64,000 nucleotides of DNA. Source: Undaria pinnatifida. Its lineage: Eukaryota; Sar; Phaeophyceae; Laminariales; Alariaceae. Positions 1 to 10,751 of the stretch are shown piece after piece. Positions within the stretch are counted from its first letter, which is position 1. Every line of letters starts with the position of its first letter. The stretch is taken from the NCBI GenBank assembly GCA_012845835.1, contig JABAKD010000013.1:1974415-2038414 (forward strand), given 5' to 3'. Position numbers and translations under genes: made by a program. The notes under the pieces are model-generated. The model was given only the letters and a program-made list of their open reading frames with translations. It had not been told where the DNA came from and ran no database searches.

Positions 1-935
1 GATAGTCTCCCGCGCCCCTTCAGGAATACCACCTCCGCCCCCCTCATTCCCCTCCCTCTCCCCCACCGAACCCCTCTCTGAGCGTGGCCGATCATCCCTC
101 GCCCCACGGTACACGCGGAACGACCGCCGAGCCCCCGTTTCCCACCCCTCCTCGTCCCATCCCCCCCGTCCCCTCTTTTCCTTCTCCTCTTCTCCCCCTG
201 GAATTCCGTTGCCTTCCACAGCGGGAAGAGGAACAGGAGAATCCCAGCCTTCCGACCATCTCCACGCCTCCTCAATCCCACCCGCCACCGCTCCCGCCAC
301 CGCGGCGCCGGCACCCGCGCCCGGCAGCGACCTCCGCCCCGCCAGCCCCGCGGCCGTCTCCTCGAGTAGACCTTGCACAAACGCCCGAGCCCGCGCCCCC
401 TCCCCCCCCATCCCCCCACCCCCCCGCCCCCCCCGACCCTCAACATCAACCTCCCCACCACTCCCATCACCGTCACCACCACCACCGTCGCCACCGTCAC
501 CTGGTGTCGACCCTGACAAGGCTTGCCCCCAGACCCCATCGGCGCCGCCGAGCGGATCGCGCAAAGGAATGGAGTCGAGCACCTTGCCCGCGATCCTCCT
601 CCCCCCCTCCTTGGCCCCGGCTACGTCGAGCCCGACCTCGGACACTGCCGCCGCGGCCGCCTCGCGAACTGCCTCCACGAAGCTGGCCTGCAGCGGTGGG
701 TCGCTGGAGGGCCCAGACGGGAGGCGGGTGGAGGAGGACGAGGAGGACGAGGACGGGGCGGCGGTGGGGGAGGAAGTGGGGGGGGGAGAGGTGGACGACG
801 AGGGAGATGTGGCAGAGGAGATGGTGGCCTGGTCTGAAGGGTCGATGCAGAGGTTGGGGAGCGGGTCGCACTCTTCCTCTCTGCTTCCCGGCAGGACGCT
901 TCTCACTTTGCTCACAGCCTCCCGGATGAGGCCGC
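1..935 (-). CDS. Partial minus-strand coding exon, unknown Ser/Gly/Pro-rich protein
   Basis: Read on the minus strand, one frame is open without a stop from about 935 to base 1, where it leaves the window. A pyrimidine-rich tract followed by a TAG acceptor (936-938) makes 935 the likely exon start. The product opens with a charged helix-like stretch (GLIREAVSKVRSVLPG), then a Ser/Pro/Thr low-complexity linker. A second helix-like block follows (ASFVEAVREAAAAAVSEVG, then AGKVLDSIPLRDPLGG), and the rest is Gly/Asp- and Glu/Arg-rich. The helical blocks separated by low-complexity linkers make this frame more believable than the proline-rich plus-strand frames over the same bases, which look like its shadows. 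No family is recognised. GC bias alone could keep such a frame open, so moderate confidence. Confidence 0.45.
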
Positions 936-1042
936 CTAGATGGAGGTGGTGGTAGCGCGGTGTGTATGTGTGCAGAGATGGAAAGGAGAAACGGAAAAGG
1001 GGGGAGAGAAACATATGGAAATACGAACAGGTGCGAGACAGG

Positions 1043-1043
1043 C

Positions 1044-1076
<33 letters not shown>
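1043..1076. repeat. (CAGA)n microsatellite
   Basis: About eight uninterrupted CAGA units. They lie in the sequence just upstream of the proposed acceptor of the left-edge exon. Confidence 0.95.
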
Positions 1077-1078
<2 letters not shown>

Positions 1079-1259
1079 GGTGAAGCAACACACAAACACC
1101 AGACACCAAACACAAGACAGCGCACACCACATACACACTACACGTGAAATACTCCACAAAGACGAGAAATCTAAAATATACGGCTGACAAGGCAGCCAAC
1201 ATAATCGACACAACATACACAACACAAGACAACCAGACCCCAAGACATCAGTACATAGC

Positions 1260-1400
1260 AAACACAGCAGTAGCCAACGCAGCACCAGCCAACGCAGCAC
1301 CAGCCAACGCAACAGTAACCAACGCAACAGTATTAGCCAACACAGTATAGCAGCAACCAACACAGCATAGCACCCAACACAGCAGCATCATAGCCAACGC
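1260..1400. repeat. Imperfect minisatellite with CCAACGCAGCA-like units
   Basis: Short units of the form GCACCAGCCAACGCA are reiterated with drift (caccag, cagtaac, cagtat variants). The encoded Asn/Ala-rich frame has no independent support as a protein. Confidence 0.8.
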
Positions 1401-2683
1401 AGCAGTAGTGCACACCAGCGGCGAGCCTACCTTTCCTCCTGGGAGGTTGATTTTTCAGCACAGCGATGGGGGGAAGAATCAACCGCCGGTGGCGTCCCAG
1501 CGTGCACACCCCTTCCGACACGCGCGCAACACACCCTTCATGAACCTGGGCGGCAAAGGCAAGGAGGGCGGTCGAGCTTAGGCCTAACCCTTTCACGAAA
1601 AAAAAAAAAACATTGAGGGCTACCCTTAACCCCTTTGGGACTTGACGCCTGTACAACTGGAAACCCGTTTTTGGGGACAAAATTAGTTGGATTTGTATAG
1701 GGAGGGGTTCGGGGTCTCTGAAGGAGTTCACAAGAAAAAATCGTTGGGAAAAAAACGGAAAAAAAACGGAAAAAACAGCATCGACCACACGAAGAAGCCT
1801 GGGGCGCTGGGGTGTGTATGTGTCCGAGCTGCATTGTACCTGGTGAGCAAGCTTGTGCGACACGTGCACACGTGTAGCACGGACATACTCTGTTCTGCGC
1901 GCTCACGCCAGACGGTAGATAACGCCGCACGTATTCGGTGTTTTATCCGCGTTATTTTTGGGCCTCAAAAGGGTCAAGACTACTTGTACAGTACAGGGCT
2001 ATGCATGAAATGAGTACACCCACTAACGATTAGCCGTGGTTAACCATTTCCCTATTGAACACGTTATCCCACACTATTTCCAAGCAATCTACCCAAAACA
2101 ATGCGCGCAGCTACCGTACACAGGGGGTAACTTACCGTCTCACCACTACTAAAACAATACAAAAAAGGGGGGTTAACCCTGATAATACCAAAATAAAAAG
2201 TGTGCCACGACACAAAATTCCAAGCGCTCTATCCCCAAAACACGTGCCTGCAGTTGGGTTGCAAGGAGGGCGGCCATGCTTACGGCTCACCTCCTCCCTA
2301 CACGCAAAACTCATACCACACAAATTCCAAGTGGTTTGCTTGTCCCCCCCCCCAAAAAAACGAGGGTCGCCCCTCTATAGTGCGGGAGGGGTGTTCCACC
2401 TTATGGGCCATATGCTTTTTTTCTGTCCCTCTGATTGGTTGAGCTCCTCAAGTGAGGACCTACGGACTATTATTATTCGGATATTTTTACCAGTGTATCT
2501 GTTTTGGGACTACCGCAAAGAACCAACTCTGCTCATCGGATTGCGCAAGCGAATGCCTTCTAAGTCGTGCTTCGGGTAAGATGCTGAACTTCTCTTGTTG
2601 GGAGCTCTGAAACTTCCGCCGCATCCCCCCCGTATGACTCATGACAATTAAGAGCTAGTCATGACCACATCTCTAAGCAAAGC
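1401..2683. other. Intergenic, nothing recognised
   Basis: Contains A-runs and CCCC/AAAA tracts and short open frames without coding character. No gene, RNA or clear mobile element was identified up to the target duplication of the SINE that follows. Confidence 0.6.
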
Positions 2684-2694
2684 ACTGCACTCAT

Positions 2695-3005
2695 TTTTTT
2701 TTGTTATCATTGTTCACACACATCTACTTTCCAGCTTCGGAACAAGCCGTGGTCACAGGTGTCGTCCCTTCCCCCCGATTCTTGCCTTCAATTTTTATCG
2801 CGCATAGGGTTCAGCAATCCCACTGCTCGTCGATTTTTCATAGAGTGTTGCTGACTCACGCTCTCGCGCTTTCCGCAAGTCAATTTGTGCACAAAAAGAA
2901 GTCTCCACGAATGTATACGAGTATGCACTCGGGGGGATTCGAACTCACGAAACTGACGTTTACCAGGCTCGAGGATAACCTGATACGCCACCGGGGCGAC
3001 CGGCT
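2695..3005 (-). mobile_element. tRNA-derived SINE, family A, complete copy with target duplication
   Basis: An 11-bp direct repeat ACTGCACTCAT flanks the unit (2684-2694 and 3006-3016). The plus strand starts with a T-run, so the element lies on the minus strand with an A-rich 3' tail. Its minus-strand 5' end is tRNA-like: an A-box-like TGGCGTATCAGGTT (complement of 2977-2990) and a B-box-like GAGTTCGAATCC (complement of 2935-2946), the two parts of an internal RNA polymerase III promoter. Related copies are at 42864-43158 and 48204-48519, with a truncated copy at 54044-54230 and fragments at 25921-25995 and about 61921-62110. The A-tail and target duplication indicate LINE-type target-primed insertion, which is inferred from knowledge of SINEs in general. 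Confidence 0.85.
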
Positions 3006-3016
3006 ACTGCACTCAT

Positions 3017-5149
3017 AGACGACGGGCTCGTATAGGGCCACAAAAAAAACAACGAAAACGGTACCGTATGTTCATTTTCAACTTGCTGCATAAATAGTGC
3101 GAACAAGCACAGCACAGGCCCGCGAAGCAGAAAGTGGCTGATGAGAAACTAAGGCTCACTTTGGGCGGACGCTATCAACTAACAAAATTGGACGAAGAAT
3201 TCGTCCTCACCGGCGAGCGCTACACTAAATCCTATAATAGCGTATGCTCAATATTGTTCGAGGGTGGTGTGTCACACTAATAATCTGAGGCTCACAACCA
3301 ATACCGTAGGAGCTTCTTCTTGGCGGGCCTGTACTACCGCAGTACCTCCAACTTATAACAAGAGCCAGCAACAGTACAACTATGCTGCCGCGCGAGTGAC
3401 GCACGTCTCCTTCCGCTCCGCCGCACTTCGATCATGCTTGCTACCCGATGCACATCGTAAACACACACCCTGTACGCGCTAGCAGCCCCGGCTGCTTCGT
3501 GTGGCAGATGCTGCAATCGCCACTTGTTTTCCTACAAATTTCCCTCCGCAGTCCCCAGGGAGGGTAGCGTGTTTTCAACTCCAGAACCCACCTTGCTCTG
3601 CTTCCTACGGCTTGGTTCCCACATTGGGAACGCAGCGCTAAGAACGTTACAGGTAGCGCAAACGTACCTGCAGCTTGCACCAAGCGCACGTAAAGCCGTG
3701 CTGACCCGTCGCCCCGCTCCCCGCGCAGGAACCTCCGCAACCCAAACACGGCTGGCACGACAAAAATGGCGGCACAATAACGGAAGAGGACCCTTTCAGA
3801 CAAAAACCGATGACCGCAATATAGCATCCACGATAACGACGAGGCAAACGCCACAACCAACGAGCACGGCATTCGAAGGCATCACATGTGGGCGGGAAGG
3901 GGAGTGCAGCGTCGGCGATGGTGAGAACGATGGCAAAGGCTGCCAATGCAATCGAGCGCTTAACACAACTCCCGACGGCACGACAAACCTACTGCTGCGC
4001 AAGTACCAATAGTTCGCTTTCCACAGCTGTTGTACGACCAAACCAGACATGGGCACTGTTTACCATCCACTTTTCGTTTGCTACTGAATGGTCAAATCTC
4101 CTCACTGAATTGCCAATTTATACATCTTGCCTCAATCGTTTGTGACCACAGAGCTTGATTATTTCTGGGATGAAGAATCGGAACGGACACTGAACGTGCT
4201 GGATCTCGATCAAAACTGTGCAATGTGCAGAACACACACACATTACACGGTAGAACCAGAGCGACATCGGTGCCCATGACCATGACGCGCTTGCCTGGGA
4301 GTCGTCGATGCTTCCTCGCATCCACTGGTGCCTCATGACAGGTTTGACCTCTTCCTCCACATCCACGCTCACCACGCATGCGTCATCGTCGTCCTCCTCG
4401 TCCTCCTCCTGCCGTCGCGGAAACCAACAACAAAAAACACGCCGATGTCAAGGATAACGGCAACGACGACAGCACCAACAAACACGACAACATTACATCA
4501 GCATCGACGACGGCAGCAGCAACAAAAACGACAACGTTTCATCAGCATCGACGACAGCACCAACATCAACGCCAACGCACGCAGCAAGAACGCAACCCGC
4601 CCACAAAAGTTATGAACCGATTCTAACGTTCCCGTGAAATCAAGCGCAAGGCCGTCGCGATACCGATAATCAACACCCGGTTTTTAAAACGCTTCCATTT
4701 CCAGCGTAATAATTCCTCTTGAAACACTGACGCGAACGGGCCAAGGAACGCGGGTTTCGATTCTAATATAAACTAGGGTGCACCTTAGCTTTGACATCGT
4801 ATTCGGTATTCGTATTTCGCTGATATTTTTTATGCTTTGGATGCTGTGTGTGGTGCTTCGATCGCGCGTGCTCCGGGGTTCATGGCCTCGTCAAGGACAT
4901 AGGTCGGGGGGATTCTACGCGCACACTAAGCACGCGAGAAGCAAACAAAGGGCGATGGTTATTGCTCACCAATGGGCGAAACAGCCTCCGATGAGCGACC
5001 TCTAGGTCCGCGCCGCACAGAGCCTTGCAGCCAAACCCCTCCTTGTGGGCACGCTTGCTGCATCCCAGGTGCGCGTGCGACCCGCAGATCTGCAGGCCGA
5101 ACGTTACGAGATGGAGGAGGCATGCATTAGATAAGCCAGGGCAGGCCGA
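3017..5149. other. Intergenic, mostly unassigned
   Basis: Short overlapping frames on both strands; none has a convincing domain or splice context. About 4390-4620 is a low-complexity stretch in which a unit of about 65 bp (CATCAGCATCGACGAC followed by CAACA-rich sequence) is partly repeated. A dispersed repeat (family E) lies at 4140-4255. Confidence 0.55.
4140..4255 (+). repeat. Dispersed repeat family E, copy 1
   Basis: Shares the order of words GTGACCACAGAGCT, GAAGAATC, CGGACACTG, GTGCTGGAT and ACACACACA with 50241-50355. The CGGACACTG-to-ACACA part also appears at 47550-47625. Old, diverged copies. Confidence 0.6.
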
Positions 5150-5340
5150 GACGCATCAGGGAGCAGCAAGGCATAGCAAGGCTTGCCCTGGCTCGGCTCG
5201 GCAATGCGCAGCAAGGCTCGGCTCAAGCATGGCAACGCCATGCAAGGCATGGCAGGGAAGGCAACGCAACGCAACGCCATGCAAGGCAGGGCAGGTAAAC
5301 GCAACGCAAGGTAGGGCGAGACAAAGCATCGGCGTTGGAC
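5150..5340. repeat. Low-complexity AAGGCA / GCAACGC tract
   Basis: Short words GCAAGGC, GGCATGGC and GCAACGCAACG are reiterated throughout. The minus-strand reading (Leu-Pro-Cys-rich) is a consequence of the repeat and is not taken as a gene. Confidence 0.8.
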
Positions 5341-5609
5341 CCACCTGACAGCGGACGCCGGAGTCGGACACCCAGGCGATGGCCTCGCTGCAGACGCTGC
5401 AGTAATGGGGGTCCCACCGAGACGGGGCCGCCACCCAGTTGTGCCTGCCCGGGGTGTAACTGTCCGGGCACAAACAGGAACAATAAACAGAAGAGACCGA
5501 AAAATAAAGAGTAGAAACAATAAACGGGAAAGAGGGAGTATTCGTAAGGAAACGGTCTTGCTATATCTCGTGCAAAAGCCGAGACTAGATTAATAACTTC
5601 CCATTTCTT

Positions 5610-5900
5610 AAATGTTGTCTCGTACTGTTGCACAGTACTATATGCTGCTGGGCTGAACTTCACAGTGTGCTGCGTCACTAATGCCTCAAACACTGTCGCG
5701 TACTGTACAATGCGCCGCTGTACGGTGCAGCACTGTGTGCTGTACTGCGCTGTGCGATGCTTAAACTGTATTATGCGCTGCTGTTTGGCACCGTGCACTA
5801 TTGTACTGTGTGCTGCTGTACCTCACTGAACGTTGGTGTACTGTGTGATGTTGCACTGCACGGTACATGTACTGTGTGCTGCTGTGCTGCATGCACTGCG
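5610..5900. repeat. Minisatellite with TACTGTGTGCTGCTGT-like units
   Basis: Diverged units containing TACTGTGTGCTG, GTGCTGTACTG and GCACTG recur every 15-40 bases. The tract ends just upstream of the candidate exon at 5914. Confidence 0.75.
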
Positions 5901-5913
5901 CCGCACCTGGCAG

Positions 5914-6086
5914 AGTCTGCGACAACCTTGGAGGCCTTCGAGGGTAGCTTGAGCAGGTCCGACGTGGTCTTCGAAATAATCGAGGAAACGATCGAAGCTG
6001 CGATGGCCAATGACAGCAATCGAATCTGCAGCCATCGCGCGCCAGACAAGCACGACAACACGGAGGGAGGAGACGGAGGCGACCGA
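5914..6086 (+). CDS. Candidate internal exon, unknown protein
   Basis: After a CAG acceptor at 5911-5913 one plus frame reads as an acidic, helix-like segment (ATTLEAFEGSLSRSDVVFEI, then IEETIEAAMANDSNR) with fairly GC-rich third positions. The possible donor near 6087 is weak. Two minus-strand frames over the same bases are also open and one has an acceptable donor, so strand and even coding status are uncertain. No family recognised. A family B repeat starts about 20 bases downstream. Confidence 0.3.
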
Positions 6087-6107
6087 GTACATGGGATTGT
6101 GTCTATA

Positions 6108-6170
6108 TACACACAGCTTGCAAAGTTGAGTTTCGACAGAAAAACTCGACCTCACCGCTGAAGTGTCTTT
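6108..6170 (-). repeat. Family B fragment
   Basis: Contains ACACAGCTTGCAAAG followed by TGAGTTTCGAC, the hallmark core of family B (full copies near 29 kb, 42 kb and 48 kb). Confidence 0.65.
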
Positions 6171-6604
6171 GTTCCAAACACTGAAACATGCGTATCGCTA
6201 TCGTGGCGTATACTACCTGCTATACAGACAGAAAGTCGATCACTTGAGGTTGCATCCGGGGACATGTCACCCAAAACAAGAGCCCCTCGCCACGCAATAT
6301 AACCCCAAAATCTTCGTAGACCAGCACCGACCACCGAGTATCGCAACCAGACCGACCACCGAGTATCACAAACAGATTGGGCACGCGATAGGGGGATGCA
6401 CTACAACTTGATTCAGTTGTTTGTGGATCGTGCTGTTTGTTGTATGCTGTTCCACAGTGTATGTTGTGTTGGTTTTTATTCGTTGTCCCAAAGGTACAAG
6501 GTTCCCTGTTCGGGAATAGGTTGGTTTCAAATCCCGGGGGTAACGCAAGTTGACTGGGGGTAAAATCTCTTGAAAATCAAACCAAAACTATTTATAAATA
6601 TAAA

Positions 6605-6850
6605 TAAATACGTCGGCTGTGAGTTCGACAAATTTAACGGTCGATGATACTCACCTTCGCAAGCTGCGCGATACACCGCCCTCTCGTTTTTGCAGATGTG
6701 CCATTCTATGAATATATAAATATGACTCACTACATAAAAATATTCTAACGATGTCAGCTGTGACTTCGACGAATTTAGGATCGATACTCATCTTTGCAAG
6801 CTGCGTTGTTGGTCCTTGTAGCATACTACGCAGGTGCGTTTTTCCACTTA
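6605..6850 (+). repeat. Two tandem family B core fragments
   Basis: The core (TCGGCTGTGAGTTCGAC ... CTCACCTTCGCAAGCTGCG) appears at about 6612-6670 and again at 6755-6810 (GTCAGCTGTGACTTCGAC ... ATCTTTGCAAGCTGCG). The second copy resembles 28706-28800. On the opposite strand each encodes a short start like MSIDPKFVEVTAD. A (TA)n run follows at about 6874-6890. Confidence 0.6.
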
Positions 6851-7317
6851 ATGGGACGGGTCCCGTTATTGTATATATATATATATATATTTTGCACATG
6901 CAGCATCTAACATACCTCGCATATACTGTATTATTTTTCCACTATAATGGTTGGTGTTGGTATTGTTGTTCTAGGTGGCGAATTCTGAGCTAGATCCAAC
7001 ATGATATATATTTTTTAGACGTACTACTGTAGTTTCCACTACACTGCTTTATCGTATTATCGCGGATGGTTTGTGGATGGATGGCTTGGTCAGAGTTATT
7101 GGTACTTGTGGTTCAATACGTAGGTACGTTTTCTCTACCTGAGAGTGGTGTTACTATCTTGTATTTTGTTTTTCTCCACCATAATGGCGGGTGTTGGTAT
7201 ACATCAGGAGTATAAAGGCAGTAGTAGTCATTTAGCCACCGCACATACAAGTAACACCGACCAGCCCAAACGACTTTCAAAGTATAGGCTATATTCTTCC
7301 AGTTGTTGGGGCCTGTC

Positions 7318-7497
7318 TGACGACCACGGACAAGATCATGGCGATAAGTTAACGCAAGAACAACAAAAACTAGTGCCGTGTACACACCGCAAAAAAAAAA
7401 AAAAACATATGACTACTACACCCTGTCATTACCACGGACAAGATGGCGATAAGTCAACGCAAGAACAACGAAAACAAGCGCGGTGTACATACCGTTA
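7318..7497 (+). repeat. Two-unit tandem duplication, period about 113 bp
   Basis: ACCACGGACAAGAT ... GGCGATAAGT ... CGCAAGAACAAC ... GTGTACA occurs at about 7324-7388 and again at 7432-7494, separated by an A-run and a unique spacer. Confidence 0.8.
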
Positions 7498-7639
7498 AAA
7501 CAGATGGCTGTACCCTTTTATTCAGCAAGAACGGTACCATCATATAGGAGCGATTCGAAACACCACCACATGATGCCCCTTTGACTCGAGGGGGATGCTG
7601 GCCCGTTTGCAGCGAGGCACGCAAAGCCAGAAAGCGCAT

Positions 7640-8270
7640 CTCCTTACCCCCGCTTACCGTATACCACGGTGTATACCACACCCCCGGTGATAACATCAGG
7701 GGCTCCAAATAGCTTATCACGTGGTATGGAATACTCGAGGGATGGATGTGATATGCAAATTCCCCCGGTGACCGACTTCGTGGTCGCTTTGGCTTTGGTA
7801 AAACGCAAGGGAGACCACATCCTCTAGGGGATGTGATAAACGCGGGGAGGATACCAATGGTTACAAAGGACTGCCACACTACGAGCATGCTGCGGAGTCG
7901 CGCGACGGCCCCTGCCACTGCTGCCGACCTCGAGCCCCCCCGAAGGGTTGGGGTTAGGGTTACGATTGGTTATATAGGGTCGTGTTGGTCTGGGCCGACG
8001 TGCAAGATTGAACTTGACTACAAACGATCAGCAAGAAGGTTGTCGCCGTGCCCGTCATGCTTGTCAGGGGACCATATATATTGGGGGTGTCATACCGATC
8101 AAGTGGCATGGCACCCCAGGGGGTGTGATATACAAAATACCCAGGTGAAAAATCGGGCGGTTGTTTTGGGATTTTAAATATTGCATCACCCAGGTGGTAT
8201 ACTCCAGGGGTGTGATATATAACGTCCCGGGTGGTATACGCCGTACCACCCGGGTAGACGCCGTCATATG
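7640..8270. repeat. Cluster of diverged GTGTGATATAC / CCACCCGGG motifs
   Basis: Motifs such as GTATACCACACCCCCGGTGA, GGGTGTGATATACAAAAT and GGTGGTATACGCC recur in both orientations. Spacing is irregular and many are partly palindromic. A family C unit (7914-8062) lies inside the cluster. Function unknown; it may be a decayed foldback-like or satellite sequence. Confidence 0.55.
7914..8062 (+). repeat. Family C repeat, copy 1
   Basis: Begins GCCGACCTCGAGCCCCCC, continues CGAAGGGTTGGGGTTAGGG and ends near CCCGTCATGCTTGTCAGGGG. It aligns by eye over its whole length with 45808-45940. Both copies carry TTAGGG-like words and lie near larger telomere-like tracts. Confidence 0.7.
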
Positions 8271-8510
8271 CGGAAGGGCTTGGAGGGGGAAGAGTTCTCA
8301 AAACAAACACAGCACGAAGCGACCTCGGGGTGAGACACACGACGCTGCTCGGGCTGCCGGGCTACAAGACGAAGTTAGCGTCGCAAAGGGGGTAGGCTTG
8401 CAACATGCTGCTTGCTCTTCGAAAACACAAACGAGCCCCTATGTGAGGGAATACTCTCGCCCGATCCCTTAATTACCGTACCACGTGAAGGGGTACGCAT
8501 ATTCAAGCTT

Positions 8511-8537
8511 TCAATCGGTGCTGCTGCTGCTGCTGCT
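8511..8537 (+). repeat. (CTG)n microsatellite
   Basis: Six or seven consecutive CTG units. They produce a poly-Leu shadow frame that is not considered a gene. Confidence 0.85.
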
Positions 8538-8699
8538 GAAACAAATGCCTCTTGGCGCAGTAGACCTTACCCCTTATTCGACACTACCATCGCTGACGAT
8601 CACTGCTGTGTGCGAGAAGGAGCGGACTATGATAGCCCTAACCAATGCTTGGTTGGAACAGGGTCAGGGGGGTAACTGACATTATTGGCATTTTTAAAA

Positions 8700-9420
8700 T
8701 CATGGAACTAACCCTCCCCCTAACCCTAACCCTAACCCATACGCAATACCCGTCGAACTGCCCCCTAACGAGGTCATAACGACGTCAATGGGGTGAAATG
8801 AAACCCAATAACGCAATTGCAATAATATTTATCACTGGGTTAGGGTTCGTTATACATTCGTATCGTACAAAACGATGACCCTCAGCCGTAGTTGTGTCGA
8901 GTTCCGGCTAAATAAGTAGTGTGATAAGGTGCTGTCTCTTGACGAGAACGCTAAACATTACATGTTGCGAACTCGTACGTACACGTTGTCACGTTGCACG
9001 CCGGCCACTGCTTGTGTCCTTAGCAACGGGGAACCATGAGTCCATGGGACCATCACCATAGACGCGCACCCACCCCCATGCTCCCACTGCCATTATTCCC
9101 ACGTGATCTCCCAACAGAAGGGGAGCTGGTAATCACGATTTCGTCAGCGATATGTAAATCACGACTGCGGGGACATTTGGGAGCTACTCCCGGGTTTCAG
9201 GTCTTGATTTTGGGGTTAGGGTTTGGGATCGGGACAGGGTCGCGAGTCACGACTACCAACGTAAAACGAGGATTGAATCACAACTACGGGGTGTCGGGCC
9301 TGGCATTTGGGGCTGGGATTTCTATTGATAGGGGCAAGATTACGGGGAATTGAAGAGCCAATCCCAGGTTTCAGGCCTTGCGTTTCGGGTTGGGGATGGG
9401 GTTAGGGATAGGGATACGTA
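8700..9420. repeat. Region with interstitial telomere-like words
   Basis: Contains CCCCCTAACCCTAACCC at about 8716-8740 and GGGTTAGGGTTCG near 8838. Two related blocks follow (about 9192 and 9363) with GGTTTCAGG(T/C)CTTG then GGGGTTAGGG, about 172 bp apart. The TTAGGG type suits many eukaryotes, including brown algae. The tracts are too short and degenerate to be a chromosome end. Confidence 0.6.
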
Positions 9421-9599
9421 GGGCTATAGCGCTATGTACAGCAGGAGGACGGCATTACAGCAGTACTTGCTTGTGCATGCGTTCGTCCATTGTTCATTCA
9501 GGCGACCGGGAAAAGCCAACACACCACGGCATTTGCGACGTTGCAGCCGTCAATCACAGCAGCTGTACATGGGGCCTGTTAATAGCCACTTTGCCGTCG

Positions 9600-9926
9600 A
9601 AATCCGAGCTGCTGCACTTCTCTCCCCCCCCCCCCCCTCCCTACACCGCTCCCCCCCCTCCACCATCGCCGGACGGCCTCAGAACGTACGTGCGTAACCT
9701 ACATGTCTGTTGTACCTGATACCGTACCGCTGTTGTATATGTATAGTCTAATACGAGTATGATACCTGGTAGACTGTAATGTGTCAGTGTGGTATCATCG
9801 ATTGATCATACAACTGCTGCATGGAACCAATTGCGTGGAACTGCTGCTACTGCTGTGGGTTTGTTTTTGAAACTCAAATGCAATACTGCTGTAGCAAGAC
9901 AAGACAACCTTGCTCCCTCTTCTTAC
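9600..9926. other. Intergenic or intronic, pyrimidine-rich tract
   Basis: Holds a C-rich run (about 9620-9665). If the minus-strand exon at 9927-10478 is real, this is the start of its downstream intron. No continuation exon was found to the left. Confidence 0.4.
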
Positions 9927-10478
9927 CAAGGTCGATACCGCAGGCCCGAGCCCTCGCGGCAAGCCCAAAAGCATGGCATCCAACTGGTAGAAGTACCCTC
10001 TCAGCTTAGAATGGACAGCGTTCAGCGCAAGCAACGGCCAGGTAGGCCATGAGCCCTTCACGGGTGAGCCCGCACCAGCCGCGGCCGCCACAGCGGCGGC
10101 CGAGCTTCGGCTCACAATCCCTGCTGCTCCGTTGTCACCGCCCGCTACCCCCGGCACGCGCGGAAGATCCCGCAAGTTGAGGCGAACGGGAGGCATCTCT
10201 CGGCATGCCGGATCCTCCTCGGGTCGATACCCTGGATGCTTTGCTGCGCGAACCCGCCTGCTCCTCCTGTTGCTGGTGCTAGAGCTGTTGCCGCTAGTGC
10301 TGCTGCTGTTGCGCCTTCGCGACTTGCCCAAGCTCAACAAGCTTGGGTTTTGTAGTTTCGCCGCTCCCCGAACCGGACCGGTAGGCCGCGGAGGCTGCGT
10401 CTTCTCGCCCGGGCGTGGAGGGACCCGCCTATGCGGGGACCTCCGTAGATGTTTTACGAAGGGTCGCTTTCCGTCTGC
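9927..10478 (-). CDS. Candidate minus-strand exon, unknown protein
   Basis: On the minus strand a 552-base (184-codon) frame is open between a TAG acceptor (79-81 of the 10400s) and a strong donor, TTG followed by GTAAGA, at 9927/9926; both ends are phase 0. The product starts basic and Arg/Pro-rich, passes through a Ser/Thr/Asn-rich linker and an Ala-rich stretch. It ends with a hydrophobic-aromatic segment (GSWPTWPLLALNAVHSKLRG, then YFYQLDAMLLGLPRGLGPAV). Third positions are GC-rich. The good donor and the change in composition at it support coding. No domain recognised and no neighbouring exon found, so the gene is incomplete as seen. Confidence 0.45.
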
Positions 10479-10751
10479 CTAGCGAGCACGCAGGCAGGGA
10501 GCAGTATATTCTTGGAGAGATTATTCGTTGGAACGGAGATAACTCTGTGACGGACGACACTAAAGGCCAGGCCGGGAGTTCATTAACATGCTGAAGGCGT
10601 TGTCATAAGGGGACCGACGTGCTTGTGTACTCGCTGCACGTGGGTTAGTGCCTCAGCTGCGCTCTGGCTGCTGGGCTGTGTGTGTTGCGCTTGAGTGCCG
10701 GTGGAAGCGTGGTGAAGTGCTGGATCCTCGCATTCTCTCGTTTTTGTCACC

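Noticed and set aside
84-955. Long plus-strand Pro/Ser/Arg-rich ORFs
   Set aside because: They lie over a C-rich stretch, lack any domain and mirror a more protein-like minus-strand frame with a plausible splice acceptor.
2921-3005. Functional tRNA gene on the minus strand
   Set aside because: The A- and B-box-like sequence is the head of SINE A, bounded by a target duplication, without a good acceptor stem.
5104-5520. Cys/Leu/Pro-rich minus-strand ORFs
   Set aside because: Their composition follows the AAGGCA/GCAACGC low-complexity tract.
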